Assembly (NCBI GenBank): GCA_023374025.1
Contig: SIJG01000067.1
Location: 103,608-167,607 of the forward strand
Source: Heterodera schachtii
Lineage: Eukaryota; Nematoda; Chromadorea; Rhabditida; Heteroderidae
Reading direction: 5' to 3'
DNA length: 64,000 nt
The notes under the pieces were generated by a model. That model had not been told where the DNA came from. It did not search any database and saw only the letters and a program-made list of their open reading frames with translations. The position numbers were made by a program, and so were the translations under genes. This document shows positions 52,586 to 64,000 of the stretch, one piece after another; the first letter of the stretch is position 1, and each line of letters starts with the position of its first letter.

Positions 52586-53037
52586 ATGCGTCAGTGGAAA
52601 ATGCGTCAGTGGAAAATGCGTCAGTGATACAAATATTTTAATATAAAGTTCTGTATCATTAGTACTGTAATAAAGAACTAAACTTCTATAAGAAAATCCC
52701 GCTGAATTCCGGACCCCGGACCCGAATTCGGACAAAAAGTCGAAAGTCAAAAGAGTTTTTTTTCTTAAGAATAAGGTTAATGCCCGGAAACAAACTGAAA
52801 GCCATCAATCCATCAATCCTTCAGTAAGAAATATTTATGCCGTTTTTGAACCAAAAATGTTATTCGAAAATTTGGACTTTCGACCTTTTCTTTGAATTTG
52901 GGTCCGGGGTTCGGAATTGGCTGAAATGGATACCGCATTTGTGGTAGTGCCCGAGAAAACGCAAGGAATTTGTATTTATGACAATAAAATTTCACTGACG
53001 CATTTTCTACTGACGCTTTTTCCACTGACGTATTTTC
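52586..53037. repeat. Nested foldback with triple-repeat ends
   Basis: The outer left arm is three head-to-tail copies of ATGCGTCAGTGGAAA (52586-52626). The outer right arm is three inverted copies (52991-53037, TCACTGACGCATTTTC type). An inner pair, CCGGACCCCGGACCCGAATT (52711 onward) and its complement near 52895-52917, is nested inside. The symmetric layout suggests a foldback element with multiple terminal binding sites. Confidence 0.7.
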
Positions 53038-53959
53038 CGGGCGCCATGTGAACAACTAAATTTATAATTACGCTCCTTTTAAGGGATATACATGAAAAAG
53101 TGATGATAGTAAAAATATTATTGTAAAAAATGTCCCTTTTTAATAAAATAATAAAACAAATTTAAAAATATTTATTTTTTATTCAATAAATACATATTTA
53201 AAAATTTTTAAAGATAAATTTAATTAAAACAAAAAATCTCAATAAAAAAGAAAATTTTATGAAAGGTTTAATTCTCATAATAAATATAAAAATATATTCA
53301 TATTCTGACAAATAACTAGTTTGGAGAAAATCTAATTTAAAAATAAAAGGAGACTTTCACTATAAAAAAATCAACTTTTTTTTAATCGACGGCTCCATAA
53401 ACAAACGAACATACTGAGACAATGTCAAGAAAAAACACTGATTTTAAAATAATAGAATTTGTTAATATTAATATGAAAATTAAAAAAGTAAAAAAAATTT
53501 CATTGAAAAAAAGTTTTATCAAATATAACAAACTAAAAAATAACGAAGAAACAATAATTTCAACTCTTAAAATATGCACAAAACAATGAAATAATAATAT
53601 TACATAAAATATTTTTTTTGAATTTTAAACGTTTTTAATTTACTATCCAATAAAATCATAATTCAAAATAATAAAAATGATATTCAATTTAAATCGAACT
53701 AGCTGAAACTGTAGTGGATTCATATTTAATTAAAAATAAACACAATAATAATACGAGAACATTTGCTACAAAATAAAGCGCATACGCAAGCGAATTTGAA
53801 TGACATGCCCAATGACATGTAAAATTGAAAAATATTAATAATAAAAAGATATTTTGGTCATTATAATGAGATTAAAAAAATAATTATTTAATTTAAAATA
53901 TATCTTTTGCATTGAAATATTCAGAAATAATTAAATAAAATTAAAACATAAATAGTAAA

Positions 53960-54973
53960 AATATGAAATGGTTCAGTGTATTATTCTTTAATTTCATATC
54001 TTTTCCTAGATTCTTTATATATTATTTTTTTTAATGTTGTATTTAAATAACGGAATTTCCATATTTGAATAATTTAATTCCCATGTTCACTTTCTGTAAA
54101 ACTTTTATATAAAATTGTGAACTTTTTATTTGTTAATTAAAGTTGAATTGTTTTTAAAAGAATTATAACTAAAGGGATAAATACTTTAGTTTTTCTGACT
54201 CGATAAATATTTGTTTTGTTTTTGTGCGTGCAAATTTTTTTTATTCTATAAATAAATTTTTGTCGTTTCGTAAAATCCACCATATTAGCGATTTTTCGAC
54301 AAACATGGCATAACTTCGGGAGGAACTACACAATTCAAAAATATTTAATTGACTAAAATAAAATGCTTTTCTGAAAAGCAATTTAATAATTTTTAACGCT
54401 AAATATCAATTTTTGAAACATAATTTTAAAAGTTAAAATTATTTAATTCTGTTAAGGAGCATTAAATAATTTTTGTATATTTCAATAAAAAATAATTCAA
54501 TTCTATCAAACATACTTCTTTACTATTTAATAATATATACTGCCTTTTGCTATTTTACCAGTTAAACTTTTATTTTATAAAAAATTTATATTAAAATAAT
54601 AAAAAATGAATTAAATCATAAATATTAAATAAAAATTTGCCAATGATTTTTGAATTTAAAACCAAAGAAATCAAAAGATTATTTAAAATAAAATACTAAA
54701 TTAACAAAATAAAAAATACCAAAAATTACCTTGAATCTAATTTAAATAAGTTGAAATTAATAAGTTTAATAAAAAAAAATTTTATAAATAATTTTACCAA
54801 AAATATTATATTCTGAGGAAATGTATTCATAAAAGTAATCTAAAATAATAAATCTTTAAATAAATCTAAAATTAAAAAACTTCATTGTGAATATAAAAAG
54901 CGTTCAAAATAAATATAATACATAACATATAAATTCGTATATTTTGTAATTTTTATTTATAATTTAATAATAT
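53960..54973. other. Mixed-composition end of the AT desert
   Basis: About 1 kb with a T-rich start (53970-54330), then A-rich DNA. No gene or repeat is recognised before the retroelement boundary. Confidence 0.6.
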
Positions 54974-55596
54974 TGTCCCACTTTGTCGAGACAAAGTGCA
55001 CAATGTTGTGCTTTGTTGTTCGGACGGTGATTGGGGAGAAGTGTGCTGGGATTGGAGGCTCCCGGATGATCAAAGAACAAATAAAAATTATTTATTCACC
55101 ACACAATGGGACAATTCTCTGATGGGGAAATGCAAAATGGAAATGGAAATGCAAATTTGGGTTCATTTGGGGCCATTTAAATATTAACAAAATTACATAA
55201 AAAATTGAAAAGATGGACGAAAATTGGGTAGAAAACGGGCTGATCGAACGGAGGGCAACAATTGGAAAAATGGTGAAAAAATGGGGCATTTCGATCACAA
55301 ATTGTGGGGAGGGAAAAACGGAGTACTTTGATCACTCCAATTTGAGTTTTTCATCGCACGGATGGACGGGGGAGGCAATTAGTGACAAACAATTTTACGG
55401 CGGTCGACGGGAGGAACGGGGCAAAAAATGGTAATGAAATTGGGGGGAGAAAAGTTGCGATTTGATGAATTAGCGATTAAATTGTGCGCGGGGAAGGAAA
55501 AGAAACACAAAAACAATTAACAATTTAGAAGGAAAGGGGAGCAGAGGGGTGGAACTGAGTGGGGTGCATGTGAAGGGGAGGGGGAAACGTCCGCCA
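54974..55596 (-). repeat. Predicted 3' LTR of the BEL/Pao element
   Basis: On the minus strand it would begin TGGCGGACG right after the purine tract (55597-55612) and end ..GTGGGACA against AT-desert DNA, giving TG...CA ends and 623 bp. An AATAAA polyadenylation word on the minus strand lies at 55091-55096. A near-perfect inverted repeat CACTTTGTC / GACAAAGTG sits at 54979-54998, just inside its end. The boundaries are inferred from these signals because the second LTR is not available. Confidence 0.6.
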
Positions 55597-55612
55597 CTTC
55601 TTTTCTTCATTT
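55597..55612 (-). other. Polypurine tract before the 3' LTR
   Basis: On the minus strand GAAATGAAGAAAAGAAG directly precedes TGGCGG, the position and composition expected for the primer of plus-strand DNA synthesis in LTR elements. Confidence 0.6.
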
Positions 55613-55634
55613 CTGCTGATCAATTGATCAGCAG
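55613..55634. repeat. Perfect 22-bp palindrome between env-like stop and purine tract
   Basis: CTGCTGATCAA with its exact complement forms a 22-bp palindrome 48 bp downstream of the stop codon. It could form a stem in the element RNA. Confidence 0.8.
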
Positions 55635-55681
55635 TCGGAACCCCAGAGTTCCGACATTCCGGCGCGGAAAGATCGGGCCCG

Positions 55682-58600
55682 TCAGAATTCTTTTCGTCTT
55701 GGCCTTCCAAAGGGCGTGTCTTCCGTGAGGTCGAGATGGCTCTGTGTCCGCGGTTGTTGATACCGAGCCGTTCTGGCGATCATGTCCAATTTGATTGGTG
55801 ACATTGATCGGTGTCCTGTCCTGCTCGCTGGTGATTTGGTAATTTGTGGTATTTCACGCAGCGGCATTCCCTCTTCGATCCCGAGTGGTTTTGAAACGGT
55901 GGGTCGAAATTTTGGTTGCTGGCGTACTCCAACGAGGCTGAGAAGAGTCACTCGGATAGGATTGAGCAAATACGCCAGGATGCATGGGAGTACAATGTCG
56001 CGCAACAAGAGGAAGGTTGAGTAAAGGCAGGCGACTCGAATCCACCATGTGATTGCTTCGTCGATCAGGCTTTTTAGCCAGCGCACGGTGAATCCTTCTA
56101 TTCCGCCCTTCAACGCGCCCAAAGCTTCAGTCCTTGCTGTAATGTGCTGTTCCAGCTTGTCCTTGAACCGCTCCGAGTTGATGAATTCGTTTATGTGCGG
56201 GAAGCGCGTCACGTCTGACTCATTGTCGAGCTGCCATGCGTGGAAGATCAACGGATGAAGTTCTAAATTGCTGTTCGTTTGGTTGATCGTTGTTTCGTAC
56301 AATTCGTGGACGTAATCCTTTGGCATTCGTCGTGCTGTGCCAGTTCGAGTGTCGATCCATAACCAGATGTTGGGATTGCTTCGCAGTTGGAGATGATGGA
56401 ACCGGTAGCTATTACAGCTTGCCTGTTGAGCTGTCAGCGAGATGATGCGAAGTTCCGGATCCAAGAAGGCTGCGATAGCTCGGTCGGGAAAGTGCACAGT
56501 AACGGGAATGTAGAGGCGACAGTCATTCATTGGCCTGTATGAGATGTCCTGTAGCGAAATGTTGACACATGGAAACACTTCCATTGTTGTCTCGCCGATC
56601 CAACGGGCTTGGATGTTTGTTTGCCGTAACAGTTTCCTGGCTTGTAGCGTTGGGTTCGCGGCTCTCGAATTTCGTTGGCATTCTCTTATGTAGAGCTGGT
56701 TCAAAGCAACACTTGTCGCTACTTGAGAAGCCGAAAGTTGTGATGCGAGTTGCTCGGGCCGAATTCCTCTTTTCCATCTCCTTGTAGTACTGACAATGTC
56801 GTCGTACTGATCTTTGGCAATTCCGAAACTCTGTTCCGACATGACGATGCGTGTGCCATCGCAGGCGATTAATTCTGGCGAATTCTTAACGAAAGTCAAT
56901 GCTTTTTGGTGGTCCTCGGAGATCCAAGTTGCCATTGATTCGCCGTAGGCCGCAGTGAATTTTCCGTTGATGATTTCCGTCTTCTCGTAGTCGCACGTTT
57001 TGCATTCGTTGCCATTACAGGTTGATTTCCAAATCAACGTTGTGTTATCGGGCAATTGGCAAAATTCGTTGGCGTATTGGCAGTTTTGAACTTGATGGAC
57101 CGGCGAGAACATCTGCAAATTGTGCCGTTTGACGAATAGAGTTGCTGGTTGAGCAAAACAGTTGGTTGTCGTGCTGATTTGTTCCCCTTTGAAAAGTCCA
57201 GCTATTGGTCCAGGGAAGTTGACTTCCAACTCGTCGTTCGTTGCCCACAGCTGTCCTTCGTGGTTCGTCATTTCCGATTTGGCAAATGGACATTCCTGGT
57301 GAATGGCCATTTGTTTGCAGATCCGCTTGTTGACCGGTGGAAACTCCTTCTCGATGGTGACGAACTTATCGGCTAAAAGGTTAGTGTAGTAGCGTTCCGT
57401 GGTGCGCTTGACGGAACAGTGCCATGCGAATGTGATCTGCTCTGGCTTGATGATTTTTGTGAAGAGCTCAATTGCCAGGTTGTGCCATTGAGCAGTGAGT
57501 GATGGCGGGGGACGGCAAAAAGGTGAACTCTCGGGGCCTTTGAGCTCCCAAATTGTACTGCCTCTATCCGAACACCAGAAAACGTTCGCGCCATCACGGT
57601 TCGTTCCCAAGTCTCTTTTCGCTGATTTTGCCGATTTGATTGTGCCAGGTGTCGTTGCGTCTGTTTGTTGGCTTCTAGCTTTCGTGACGTATTGGATTCG
57701 GGATCGTTTTGTTGTCCGAGTTGATGTACTGGTTGACATCGTTGGAGTCCATCTTTGTTTGGTGGTCGTCATCGGTGTCCATGTTGTCGTTGTCCATGGA
57801 CTTGTGCTGAGCATTGTTTCAGTTTGAGTTATTGTACTGTGCCACGACGAAGTTACTGGTGAGAATGCGGTACTCAATGTGATTGTCGATTCAGATGGCG
57901 GTGCAGTTGTGAGTGTGCTGTAGTGGGCAGATACCATTTGGAGGAACCTTTGCGCATTTTGGCTCAACGAAGCACGATGAATTCGCAACGGTGCTGCTGC
58001 CGTTGGTTGAAGCCATATCAAGCCGAACATGCTTACAATCATTAGCATGTTGAGTGTGTTTTTTGCGGTTGCGCGACCTGTCGATGCCGTTGAGGTGGAT
58101 GGAGGAGGGTCAATGTCCATATCTTCCTCTTCTCGCCGTGCCAGGATTTCATTAGTGAGCTGTTTTGCTTCTCCCGTACGTCGGTGGTAGACGCAGAATC
58201 CGGCATTCGCTGCTTTAGCCAGTTGGTGGCATTCTGTCTTGTTTTTTAGCCATGATTTGTGGTCCGTTTTGGCAAGAACAATCGTAAGCTCAATGTCAGA
58301 TTTGGCCAAGAGACGGATGTATGGCTTGATACTGCTGGCAATCTCTTCTTCATTTGCCAAGTAGGAGAAAATGATATGCTCCACATCAGGCCCCGGTGCC
58401 AAATGGAGTTGGTCTTTTACGTAATGGGTGAACCATTGTGAACGTGATGCGTTGGCTAATTCTTCGGTTGTCAAATCTCCAACACAAATCACTTCTTTAT
58501 TGTTGAACGGTTGGTTTGCTGCAGCTGCTTTAACTCGTGTTGCTGCCTGGGCGACGAATTCGTTTGTCTTTTGAAGCCAATTTTCAAATTCTGTTGGATT

Positions 58601-61600
58601 GGTGCTTTCGAATTGAATTGGCTTGAATTTGATTGGCTCAAATTGTTTTTGTTGCATGAACAATGCGAATTTGTCGCAACTTGTAGCCCAAATTTTCAAC
58701 AAATCGGTCAATGGAGCCAATTTGGTCAACTGCCTTCGTTTTCCGACGATTTGTTCGTTCCAAAATTTCTCAGCGAGCTGTCTCTGTGAAATTTCCGTTG
58801 GCATGACATATTCTTCATGGAGAATTAGCGCTTCGTTTCGTAAATTGATGAAGCGTTGGACCCAATCATGAAGCATCGCGATTAACAGCGTAGGCGCGAC
58901 ACATTTTTCATAACCGTTGATCATTAGCTTTCGCTTTGAAGCAATCTGTTGGTAGGTGCATTTTGCACATGTTTCGTGGTCACTTCCGGCGCATTCATTT
59001 ATGATATTGTAATCCAAGTATTGCGGTGCCTTTGACGTACTGCGTTGGTATACTTCGAGACGAAATACATCTTCCGGGACGTATAAAGGTGGTGGCGTGT
59101 GTCCGGCTCTTTTAGTTCGCCGCTCATTTTCTTCTGAGTCTTCGATGACGATAATTTCTGGTTCGGGCTCGCTTTCAATGATCGGTGGGCCTTGGAAGAC
59201 CATCTCATCCGGCGTCAGATTGGTGTAGTGGCCCTCTTTAAATCGGACATTCATTGATGGCCGAGTACCACCAAGGAATTCGGATGGTTCGACCATCTGT
59301 CCCTTCTGGTCATGAAGTGTCCATCCTTGCGTTTCGAGCTGATGAAGCTCCCTGGAAGTGCGTCCATTTTTCCAGAGAAACTGCCAATTATCATTGCCGT
59401 AAATCCGTTGACAGTACGCGAGTAGAACTTCGTTGTTTTTTGGCATGTCCTCGATCGGTCGGCCTTTTGTTTTTTCTTTCATTGATTCGGCCTTCTTCGC
59501 ACTCCAAAATGAGCGTGCTTCTTCTCTCTCTTTGCGCGACGGTTTTTTGAACGCTTCTTCCGCTTCATTTCGCCTTTCAGCTCGTTGCTGATCGTGGATT
59601 TCTCTCTCCTTCTGTTGCTCCTCTTTTTCCGCTTCTGTTTGTGCAGGTACAGTTGGCAAATCGGCGAGCTTTTGCTTTAATCGATCCGATGTCTTTGTCC
59701 GTGCCTTCTCCCTCTGTTTCTTCGCCATTTTTTGATTGAATTCCGTCTGGACCGGTTGCGGCGCCTTTTCCACGGCGCGGCTTTCGTTGATGGCCTCCGT
59801 TGTAGCCTTGCTTCCTCCTTCTTGCTCTGAGATTGCGCAAAAAAGCTTGCGTAATCCGGAGTCTTGTAACTCCCTTCTTTTGCGACGTGGTCCTTGAAGA
59901 GGGCTATGCTGTTGCGGGATTGGCCGAAGAAATGCCCGTTTGCGTTTCGGAATGCGGAATTTGTTTTTCGGCTGCGGCATTTCACCCTCGCTGCCGGCGA
60001 GAGAGACGCTGTCGATGTCTTTGTCCAAGTTGCTCATGACGAAGGTGGTGAAGTGTGTTTCTGGAAATTCGGGTTGAATTTCCAGACTGTAGAGCTGATT
60101 GACAGCTCTCCATTTTTCTTTCCCATTGTGGGAAATCAGGGCAGAACGGGATTTGTTATCCCGTCCTATTTGGACTTTAAGGACCCGGGCCAAGCTCCAG
60201 ACTGATCGCGGATTTGCTTCTTCTTCAACAAGCACAATGTCTCCTTCGTTAGGAGTTTGCTGTTCGTTGTTCAACCGTTGGTTTGCACGTTCACGCAGTG
60301 AAAGGAGATATTCGGATCTCCAAATTTCCCAGAAGCTATTCAGTCTCGAATCTGCCTTCTGAAGCATCGTTTTCAGCTTGTTGGGGTTCGGCGTGTATTC
60401 TGGATCTTCTGGGTCCGTTGCCATTGACGGAAAATTCGTTTCCGTTGATCCGTACGGGATCAGAAAATTGACCGGTCTGAGTACCGGGTCTGGTTCGCGG
60501 TCTGACTCAAAAGTCAGCGGACGATGGTTCACAATTGCTTCGATTTCAACGACGAGTGTGCCGAATTCGTCGAATGTGAGAAGTCTGCGTCCAATGCTTC
60601 TCCTCAAGGCATTTTTGGTAATGCCGATCAGTCGTTCCCAACTGCCACCTTTCCATGGCGCATGGGCTGTGTTGAAATTCCATGTGATTCCTTGATGAGC
60701 CAGCTGTTCTTGCACTTCGAGTGTGAGTAAGTCCGTAGTCCAATTTTCCTTGATGACCTTGGCTCCAGCGATGAAATTTGTCCCTTGATCGGACAGGATG
60801 ACTCTTGGTACGCCGCGTCGGGCGGCAAATCTCCGGAACACGCGGAGAAAGGCTTCGGCAGAATAGTCATCTGCCACTTCCAGATGAATTGCTCGGATGA
60901 CGAGGCAGGTGAAAAGTGCAACATACACTTTCACAGTTTCGGGACCTCTCTTCACTTTTAGTGGACCAAAGTAGTCAATGCCGGTATTGTTGAAGGGTCG
61001 TGTCTCGTTGACTCGCTCTTTTGGCAGATTAGGAGCTTCGGGATAAGCGTATGGCTTCAGCTTCTCCCTTTTGCATTCCAGGCACCCAATACGGCTTGAG
61101 TAGAGGGCATTTTGGACCGTTTGTCTGCCTCGTGGAATCCAAAATTTCTCGCGGATTTTGGATAGAAGAATCCTCGGTCCACAATGCTTGTGAATCCGAT
61201 CGTAGTGGACAATGATGAGTTTGGTTGTCCATGCTTCGGCAGGCAAAAATATCGGATTTTTGCTTTGGATGGGAAGGTTGGCATTTCCTAGCCGTCCTTG
61301 GCATTTCAATGTTTCCAGAGGCTTAGACTTGAAAAGCTTCAAGTTATTGATGACTGATTCCGAGGGCCAATGTTGTCGTTGAGTTTCAATCAGAATCCAT
61401 TCGTCGGCCATTTCCAATTCGTTTGCCGTTAATGGTCCTTTTTTCGATTGGTGCCCATGTGTGAGAAGCGGACTGTTCGTCGGTTCTGGATTTTGTCTCT
61501 TTTGAAGCATGGTCACCGCGAAGCGGATGACGTAAGCAGCGGTTGCTCTGAGACGATTCCAATTTGAGAAGCGCTCAAATTGGATTGCAGGAACGAATTC

Positions 61601-64000
61601 TTCGCGCTGTTGTACGGCATTACTCCATTCGACAATGGGAGGTTCCGTCACTTCCCTTATTTCTTCGCCGGGGTTGTAAGTGACGTTTGATTCCGGCCAT
61701 TGGCTAACTTTGGTTAGCCACGTTGGGCCAAATCGCCAAAGCAATGACGATTGGAGACTCTGTGGGTCTGTTCCACGTGAAGCGATGTCTGCCGGATTTT
61801 CATCCGTTCGGATGTGCATGACTTTGAAGCGTGCTTCTCTGATTTTCTTCAGCCGATTACTGACGAATCTGTCGTATTTCCGTTCCTCTTTGAGCCTTTC
61901 GATTGAACATTGGCTGTCTGTCCAAAGTACGACTTGTTGGTCGTTGAAGTTGAGTTGAGTTTGGACGAACTTGGTCACTTTGACTCCCAAAGTTAACGCT
62001 TGGAGTTCCAATTTTGGAATTGTTGAATCGTGGTCGGCCACTTTGAGTGGTTTGACATGGCTTTTGCCAAAAATCAAGTTGCTTTCCTTTTTTCCGTAGG
62101 AAGTGTCTGCGAGCTGGTAAAGCGCGACGCCGAGTCCCGATTTGCTGGCATCGCAGAAGCAGTGAAATTCCTCACTGGGACTTGTCGCAATGTGACGAGG
62201 GAATTCCACCCTGAAGTTGAAGCCAAATCCGTCCCACGCGTGCATTAGATTGATCCAGTCAAGTGCCATCTTTTCCGGAAGCGGATCGTCCCATTTGAAA
62301 TTCAAATTTTGGACGATTTGCAAAAAATGCTTGGCGGGCAACAGTGCCGGTGAAATAAGTCCAAGTGGGTCATACACTTTTGCGATGTGTGACAGGATCT
62401 TCCGTTTTGTGGTTGGACTGCTGAAGATTGGCATTTTGAAGATCAGCTGGTCATGTCGTGGCTTCCATTCGATGCCTAACACCTTTGTGTTTTCCAGGTC
62501 CTTGGCCAATTCGGATGAGTCAAGCTCTTTGAGCTCGTCAATGTGACTTCCGAAGAATTCGCGGATCCGCATTCCGGCGGATTCAAAAATGATTTTTGCT
62601 TCTGTGACGAGTTGAGTGATGCTTTCACTTGGCGTGACTTCCATCATGATGTTGTCCACGTACAGATTGTCACTGATGCGTTGTGCAACATCCGTGTCGT
62701 AAAGTGCAAGGTGCTCCCTGAGCGTGGCATTGAGCAGAAATGGCGACACGGTCAATCCGAAACTGACTCGGCAGAATCGGAAAACGCGGAAGTCTTCTCG
62801 TTTCAGCTGTTCGAGATTTGCTTCCTTTGGTTTGGCCAGCCAAAGGAATCGTGTGGCATCGCGGTCCTGTTCTCTGACGCCCAATTGCAGGAATGCTTTC
62901 TCAATGTCGGCTAGGATGACCTTTTCCATGCGTCTGAACCGAAGGAGAATGCCGGTCAGGTCCTTCAAAAGTAGCGGGCCTGTGTGCAGGCATTCGTTGA
63001 GTGATGGTGCCGACGGAGTGGATTTGGGTTTTGCGGAGGCATCCATCACGATGCGGATTTTGGTCGTGGATTTGTCGGTTCGGATTACTGCCCTGTGTGG
63101 CAGGTAGTGGACTGGACCACAAGAATGATCAGAATCGACCAATTCGATGATGGAATTCTGCTGTTGTTCATCCAGAATTGCTTGGTATTCGTCCACCAAG
63201 TTAATTGTCCGAAGCTTTCGGATGAGGCTTATGAGCCTTGCCTTTGCTTGATGGTAATTCGTTGGCAATTGTGCCACTCTGTCGTTCCATGGTAACGCGA
63301 TTTGATATTTGTTGCTGACGAACGACAAGTTTTCCTTGAAATTTTTCATCACTTCATCACGGTCAATTGGCGTTGAAGAGTCGTCCATGCCAATGATGTT
63401 GAGGCCGTAGAATTTGTTCAGTTCTTCATTGGCCTTCAAGTCTTCTTCCGTTGTGAAGACATTTTCGTCTGTGACCGTGAGGACGAATGTCACATTTGAG
63501 GGTTGACTGAGTTCAATCCGTCCAGTGCCGCTGATGATTTTACCAATTTTCGACTGGCAAATTGTGAATCCGCTCGGCAATCGTTCAATTGGTTGAACGT
63601 GCAAGTCATGCCAGACATCCATTCCGAGCATGACGTCCGGTTGTCGTGACTCATGCGGCGGAAAAAGCTTCTTCTGTTGAAGCTGCTGCTTGTCCAATGT
63701 GTTCAGTTGGAGGACAGGCAAATTGTTGAGCAGAAACTTGAGTGCATTCAAGTTGAAAATGAGTCGGTCCCCGTTGGGACACAAAAAGCCGATTGCGACT
63801 CGGTCGCTGACGTAACGCTTCGGTTCGCGTTCACCGAAGCTTGTAAGGAAGCATTCTTCCGTTCTGAGCACGGTCAGTTCGAGCTGTTTGGCTGCCGTGT
63901 TTGAGATGAATGACCGGTGGCTTCCCGGGTCAATGAAGACGGTTGCCATCATGCTATGGCATGGCCTCGACGGGTTGAAAATTGTGGCCATTGTTGTCAT
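55682..64000 (-). CDS. pol: BEL/Pao polyprotein: PR-RT-RH-IN plus env-like C-terminus (5' open)
   Basis: A single frame of 2772 visible residues ends TGA at 55682-55684. The first Met lies exactly at the window edge, so the true start is unknown. Residues 20-130 are a DUF1758-type aspartic protease with DPGS in place of the usual D(S/T)G, and LGMDVW. RT spans about 300-455: [19 protein letters not shown] (Asp364), [10 protein letters not shown], and YVDN at 447-450 where YxDD is usual. RNase H spans about 612-745 (Asp617, Glu665, Asp695). The integrase has an HHCC finger (His932, His937, Cys973, Cys976) and a catalytic triad Asp1009, Asp1071, Glu1122. A DUF5641-like domain lies near 1210-1305. 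Then come an unassigned charged region (1320-1980) and an envelope-like segment (1980-2772). Usually env is made from a spliced or separate frame; here no stop intervenes. The frame is undamaged, suggesting a recently active copy. Confidence 0.9.
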   Translation of the reverse strand: MTTMATIFNPSRPCHSMMATVFIDPGSHRSFISNTAAKQLELTVLRTEECFLTSFGEREPKRYVSDRVAIGFLCPNGDRLIFNLNALKFLLNNLPVLQLNTLDKQQLQQKKLFPPHESRQPDVMLGMDVWHDLHVQPIERLPSGFTICQSKIGKIISGTGRIELSQPSNVTFVLTVTDENVFTTEEDLKANEELNKFYGLNIIGMDDSSTPIDRDEVMKNFKENLSFVSNKYQIALPWNDRVAQLPTNYHQAKARLISLIRKLRTINLVDEYQAILDEQQQNSIIELVDSDHSCGPVHYLPHRAVIRTDKSTTKIRIVMDASAKPKSTPSAPSLNECLHTGPLLLKDLTGILLRFRRMEKVILADIEKAFLQLGVREQDRDATRFLWLAKPKEANLEQLKREDFRVFRFCRVSFGLTVSPFLLNATLREHLALYDTDVAQRISDNLYVDNIMMEVTPSESITQLVTEAKIIFESAGMRIREFFGSHIDELKELDSSELAKDLENTKVLGIEWKPRHDQLIFKMPIFSSPTTKRKILSHIAKVYDPLGLISPALLPAKHFLQIVQNLNFKWDDPLPEKMALDWINLMHAWDGFGFNFRVEFPRHIATSPSEEFHCFCDASKSGLGVALYQLADTSYGKKESNLIFGKSHVKPLKVADHDSTIPKLELQALTLGVKVTKFVQTQLNFNDQQVVLWTDSQCSIERLKEERKYDRFVSNRLKKIREARFKVMHIRTDENPADIASRGTDPQSLQSSLLWRFGPTWLTKVSQWPESNVTYNPGEEIREVTEPPIVEWSNAVQQREEFVPAIQFERFSNWNRLRATAAYVIRFAVTMLQKRQNPEPTNSPLLTHGHQSKKGPLTANELEMADEWILIETQRQHWPSESVINNLKLFKSKPLETLKCQGRLGNANLPIQSKNPIFLPAEAWTTKLIIVHYDRIHKHCGPRILLSKIREKFWIPRGRQTVQNALYSSRIGCLECKREKLKPYAYPEAPNLPKERVNETRPFNNTGIDYFGPLKVKRGPETVKVYVALFTCLVIRAIHLEVADDYSAEAFLRVFRRFAARRGVPRVILSDQGTNFIAGAKVIKENWTTDLLTLEVQEQLAHQGITWNFNTAHAPWKGGSWERLIGITKNALRRSIGRRLLTFDEFGTLVVEIEAIVNHRPLTFESDREPDPVLRPVNFLIPYGSTETNFPSMATDPEDPEYTPNPNKLKTMLQKADSRLNSFWEIWRSEYLLSLRERANQRLNNEQQTPNEGDIVLVEEEANPRSVWSLARVLKVQIGRDNKSRSALISHNGKEKWRAVNQLYSLEIQPEFPETHFTTFVMSNLDKDIDSVSLAGSEGEMPQPKNKFRIPKRKRAFLRPIPQQHSPLQGPRRKRRELQDSGLRKLFCAISEQEGGSKATTEAINESRAVEKAPQPVQTEFNQKMAKKQREKARTKTSDRLKQKLADLPTVPAQTEAEKEEQQKEREIHDQQRAERRNEAEEAFKKPSRKEREEARSFWSAKKAESMKEKTKGRPIEDMPKNNEVLLAYCQRIYGNDNWQFLWKNGRTSRELHQLETQGWTLHDQKGQMVEPSEFLGGTRPSMNVRFKEGHYTNLTPDEMVFQGPPIIESEPEPEIIVIEDSEENERRTKRAGHTPPPLYVPEDVFRLEVYQRSTSKAPQYLDYNIINECAGSDHETCAKCTYQQIASKRKLMINGYEKCVAPTLLIAMLHDWVQRFINLRNEALILHEEYVMPTEISQRQLAEKFWNEQIVGKRRQLTKLAPLTDLLKIWATSCDKFALFMQQKQFEPIKFKPIQFESTNPTEFENWLQKTNEFVAQAATRVKAAAANQPFNNKEVICVGDLTTEELANASRSQWFTHYVKDQLHLAPGPDVEHIIFSYLANEEEIASSIKPYIRLLAKSDIELTIVLAKTDHKSWLKNKTECHQLAKAANAGFCVYHRRTGEAKQLTNEILARREEEDMDIDPPPSTSTASTGRATAKNTLNMLMIVSMFGLIWLQPTAAAPLRIHRASLSQNAQRFLQMVSAHYSTLTTAPPSESTITLSTAFSPVTSSWHSTITQTETMLSTSPWTTTTWTPMTTTKQRWTPTMSTSTSTRTTKRSRIQYVTKARSQQTDATTPGTIKSAKSAKRDLGTNRDGANVFWCSDRGSTIWELKGPESSPFCRPPPSLTAQWHNLAIELFTKIIKPEQITFAWHCSVKRTTERYYTNLLADKFVTIEKEFPPVNKRICKQMAIHQECPFAKSEMTNHEGQLWATNDELEVNFPGPIAGLFKGEQISTTTNCFAQPATLFVKRHNLQMFSPVHQVQNCQYANEFCQLPDNTTLIWKSTCNGNECKTCDYEKTEIINGKFTAAYGESMATWISEDHQKALTFVKNSPELIACDGTRIVMSEQSFGIAKDQYDDIVSTTRRWKRGIRPEQLASQLSASQVATSVALNQLYIRECQRNSRAANPTLQARKLLRQTNIQARWIGETTMEVFPCVNISLQDISYRPMNDCRLYIPVTVHFPDRAIAAFLDPELRIISLTAQQASCNSYRFHHLQLRSNPNIWLWIDTRTGTARRMPKDYVHELYETTINQTNSNLELHPLIFHAWQLDNESDVTRFPHINEFINSERFKDKLEQHITARTEALGALKGGIEGFTVRWLKSLIDEAITWWIRVACLYSTFLLLRDIVLPCILAYLLNPIRVTLLSLVGVRQQPKFRPTVSKPLGIEEGMPLREIPQITKSPASRTGHRSMSPIKLDMIARTARYQQPRTQSHLDLTEDTPFGRPRRKEF
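55685..58063 (-). other. env: Envelope-like glycoprotein segment of the polyprotein
   Basis: A hydrophobic internal segment (about 1983-2003, ending QPTAAA) can act as a signal peptide. A Ser/Thr-rich mucin-like stretch (about 2024-2100) follows, then a cysteine-rich ectodomain (about 2142-2380), and a furin-type site RRWKR at 2407-2411 that would split it into two subunits. There are N-glycosylation sequons at 2319, 2480, 2573 and 2593, and a strongly hydrophobic stretch near the C-terminus (about 2650-2692) with a cytoplasmic tail of about 80 residues. This is the layout of a viral class of membrane-fusion glycoprotein. Env genes in other nematode BEL/Pao elements have been related to phlebovirus glycoproteins; I cannot tell which virus family this one resembles. 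Confidence 0.7.
58061..60040 (-). other. Unassigned 660-residue linker region of the polyprotein
   Basis: Residues about 1320-1980 follow the integrase domains and precede the env-like signal sequence. It opens at an internal Met ([10 protein letters not shown]), then has basic clusters ([16 protein letters not shown]) like nuclear-localisation signals and a Lys/Glu-rich coiled-coil-like stretch (about 1420-1515). A tryptophan-bearing globular-looking part (about 1520-1600), an acidic patch (1610-1627), and a Cys cluster (Cys1670, Cys1678, Cys1681, Cys1700) follow. It matches no domain I know in BEL/Pao pol or env. It might be an accessory protein or an env leader. Confidence 0.5.

Larger units (their letters stand above)
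54974..64000 (-). mobile_element. BEL/Pao LTR retrotransposon with env-like region (3' part)
   Basis: A predicted 3' LTR, a purine-rich tract, a long pol-type frame and an envelope-like C-terminal segment lie on the minus strand. The domain order (protease, RT, RNase H, integrase, DUF5641-like) is that of BEL/Pao elements. The gag region, primer-binding site and 5' LTR must lie beyond 64000. GC content is far higher than in the adjacent AT desert and the frame is intact, so the insertion is probably recent. The target duplication cannot be tested because the other end is outside the window. Confidence 0.85.

Noticed and set aside
54996..55434. Short plus-strand frames next to the retroelement
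   Set aside because: They lie inside the predicted LTR and show no protein-like features.

Overview
The window looks like nuclear DNA of a small invertebrate, most likely a nematode and possibly a plant-parasitic tylenchid. This is inferred from short split genes with TTTTCAG/TTTCAG-type acceptors, frequent AATTGG-type words, very AT-rich spacers and a BEL/Pao retrotransposon with an envelope-like segment. There is no sign of bacterial gene organisation.

Layout. (1) 1-13.3 kb is moderately AT-rich and holds broken or split genes among DNA-transposon debris: the 3' end of an unrecognised gene (1-372), a divergent eIF4E-like gene (2511-4211, +), the last exon of an unknown gene (about 5763-5960, +), a coiled-coil plus ubiquitin-fold gene (6010-7635, +), a four-exon PMP3/UPF0057 membrane-protein gene (10735-11630, -) and a duplicated orphan copy of that gene's last exon (12879-12993, -). 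Between them lie non-autonomous elements, three of which have clear target duplications, including a perfect 165-bp-arm palindrome. (2) 13.3-55.0 kb is a roughly 41.6-kb AT desert with no credible protein gene. It has strong strand polarity: T-rich on the + strand to about 24.4 kb, A-rich to about 34.6 kb, T-rich for 1.7 kb, then A-rich to about 54 kb. Same-orientation repeats recur at kilobase spacing, short GC-richer islets punctuate it, and several hAT-like MITEs with exact 8-bp duplications are inserted. (3) 55.0-64.0 kb is the 3' part of a BEL/Pao LTR element on the minus strand: predicted 3' LTR (54974-55596), purine tract, and an 8.3-kb uninterrupted frame running protease, RT, RNase H, integrase, DUF5641-like domain, an unassigned ~650-residue segment and an envelope-like glycoprotein. 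It continues past the right edge.

The cellular genes do not form an obvious pathway. The most notable items are the polarised AT desert with recurrent oriented units and variable islets, the single-frame pol-to-env retroelement, a ubiquitin fold that cannot end in Gly-Gly, an eIF4E-like protein without recognisable cap-stacking tryptophans, and one dispersed foldback family sharing a core motif across the whole window. All calls come from reading the sequence; no database search was possible, and gene models rest on splice signals plus reading-phase agreement.
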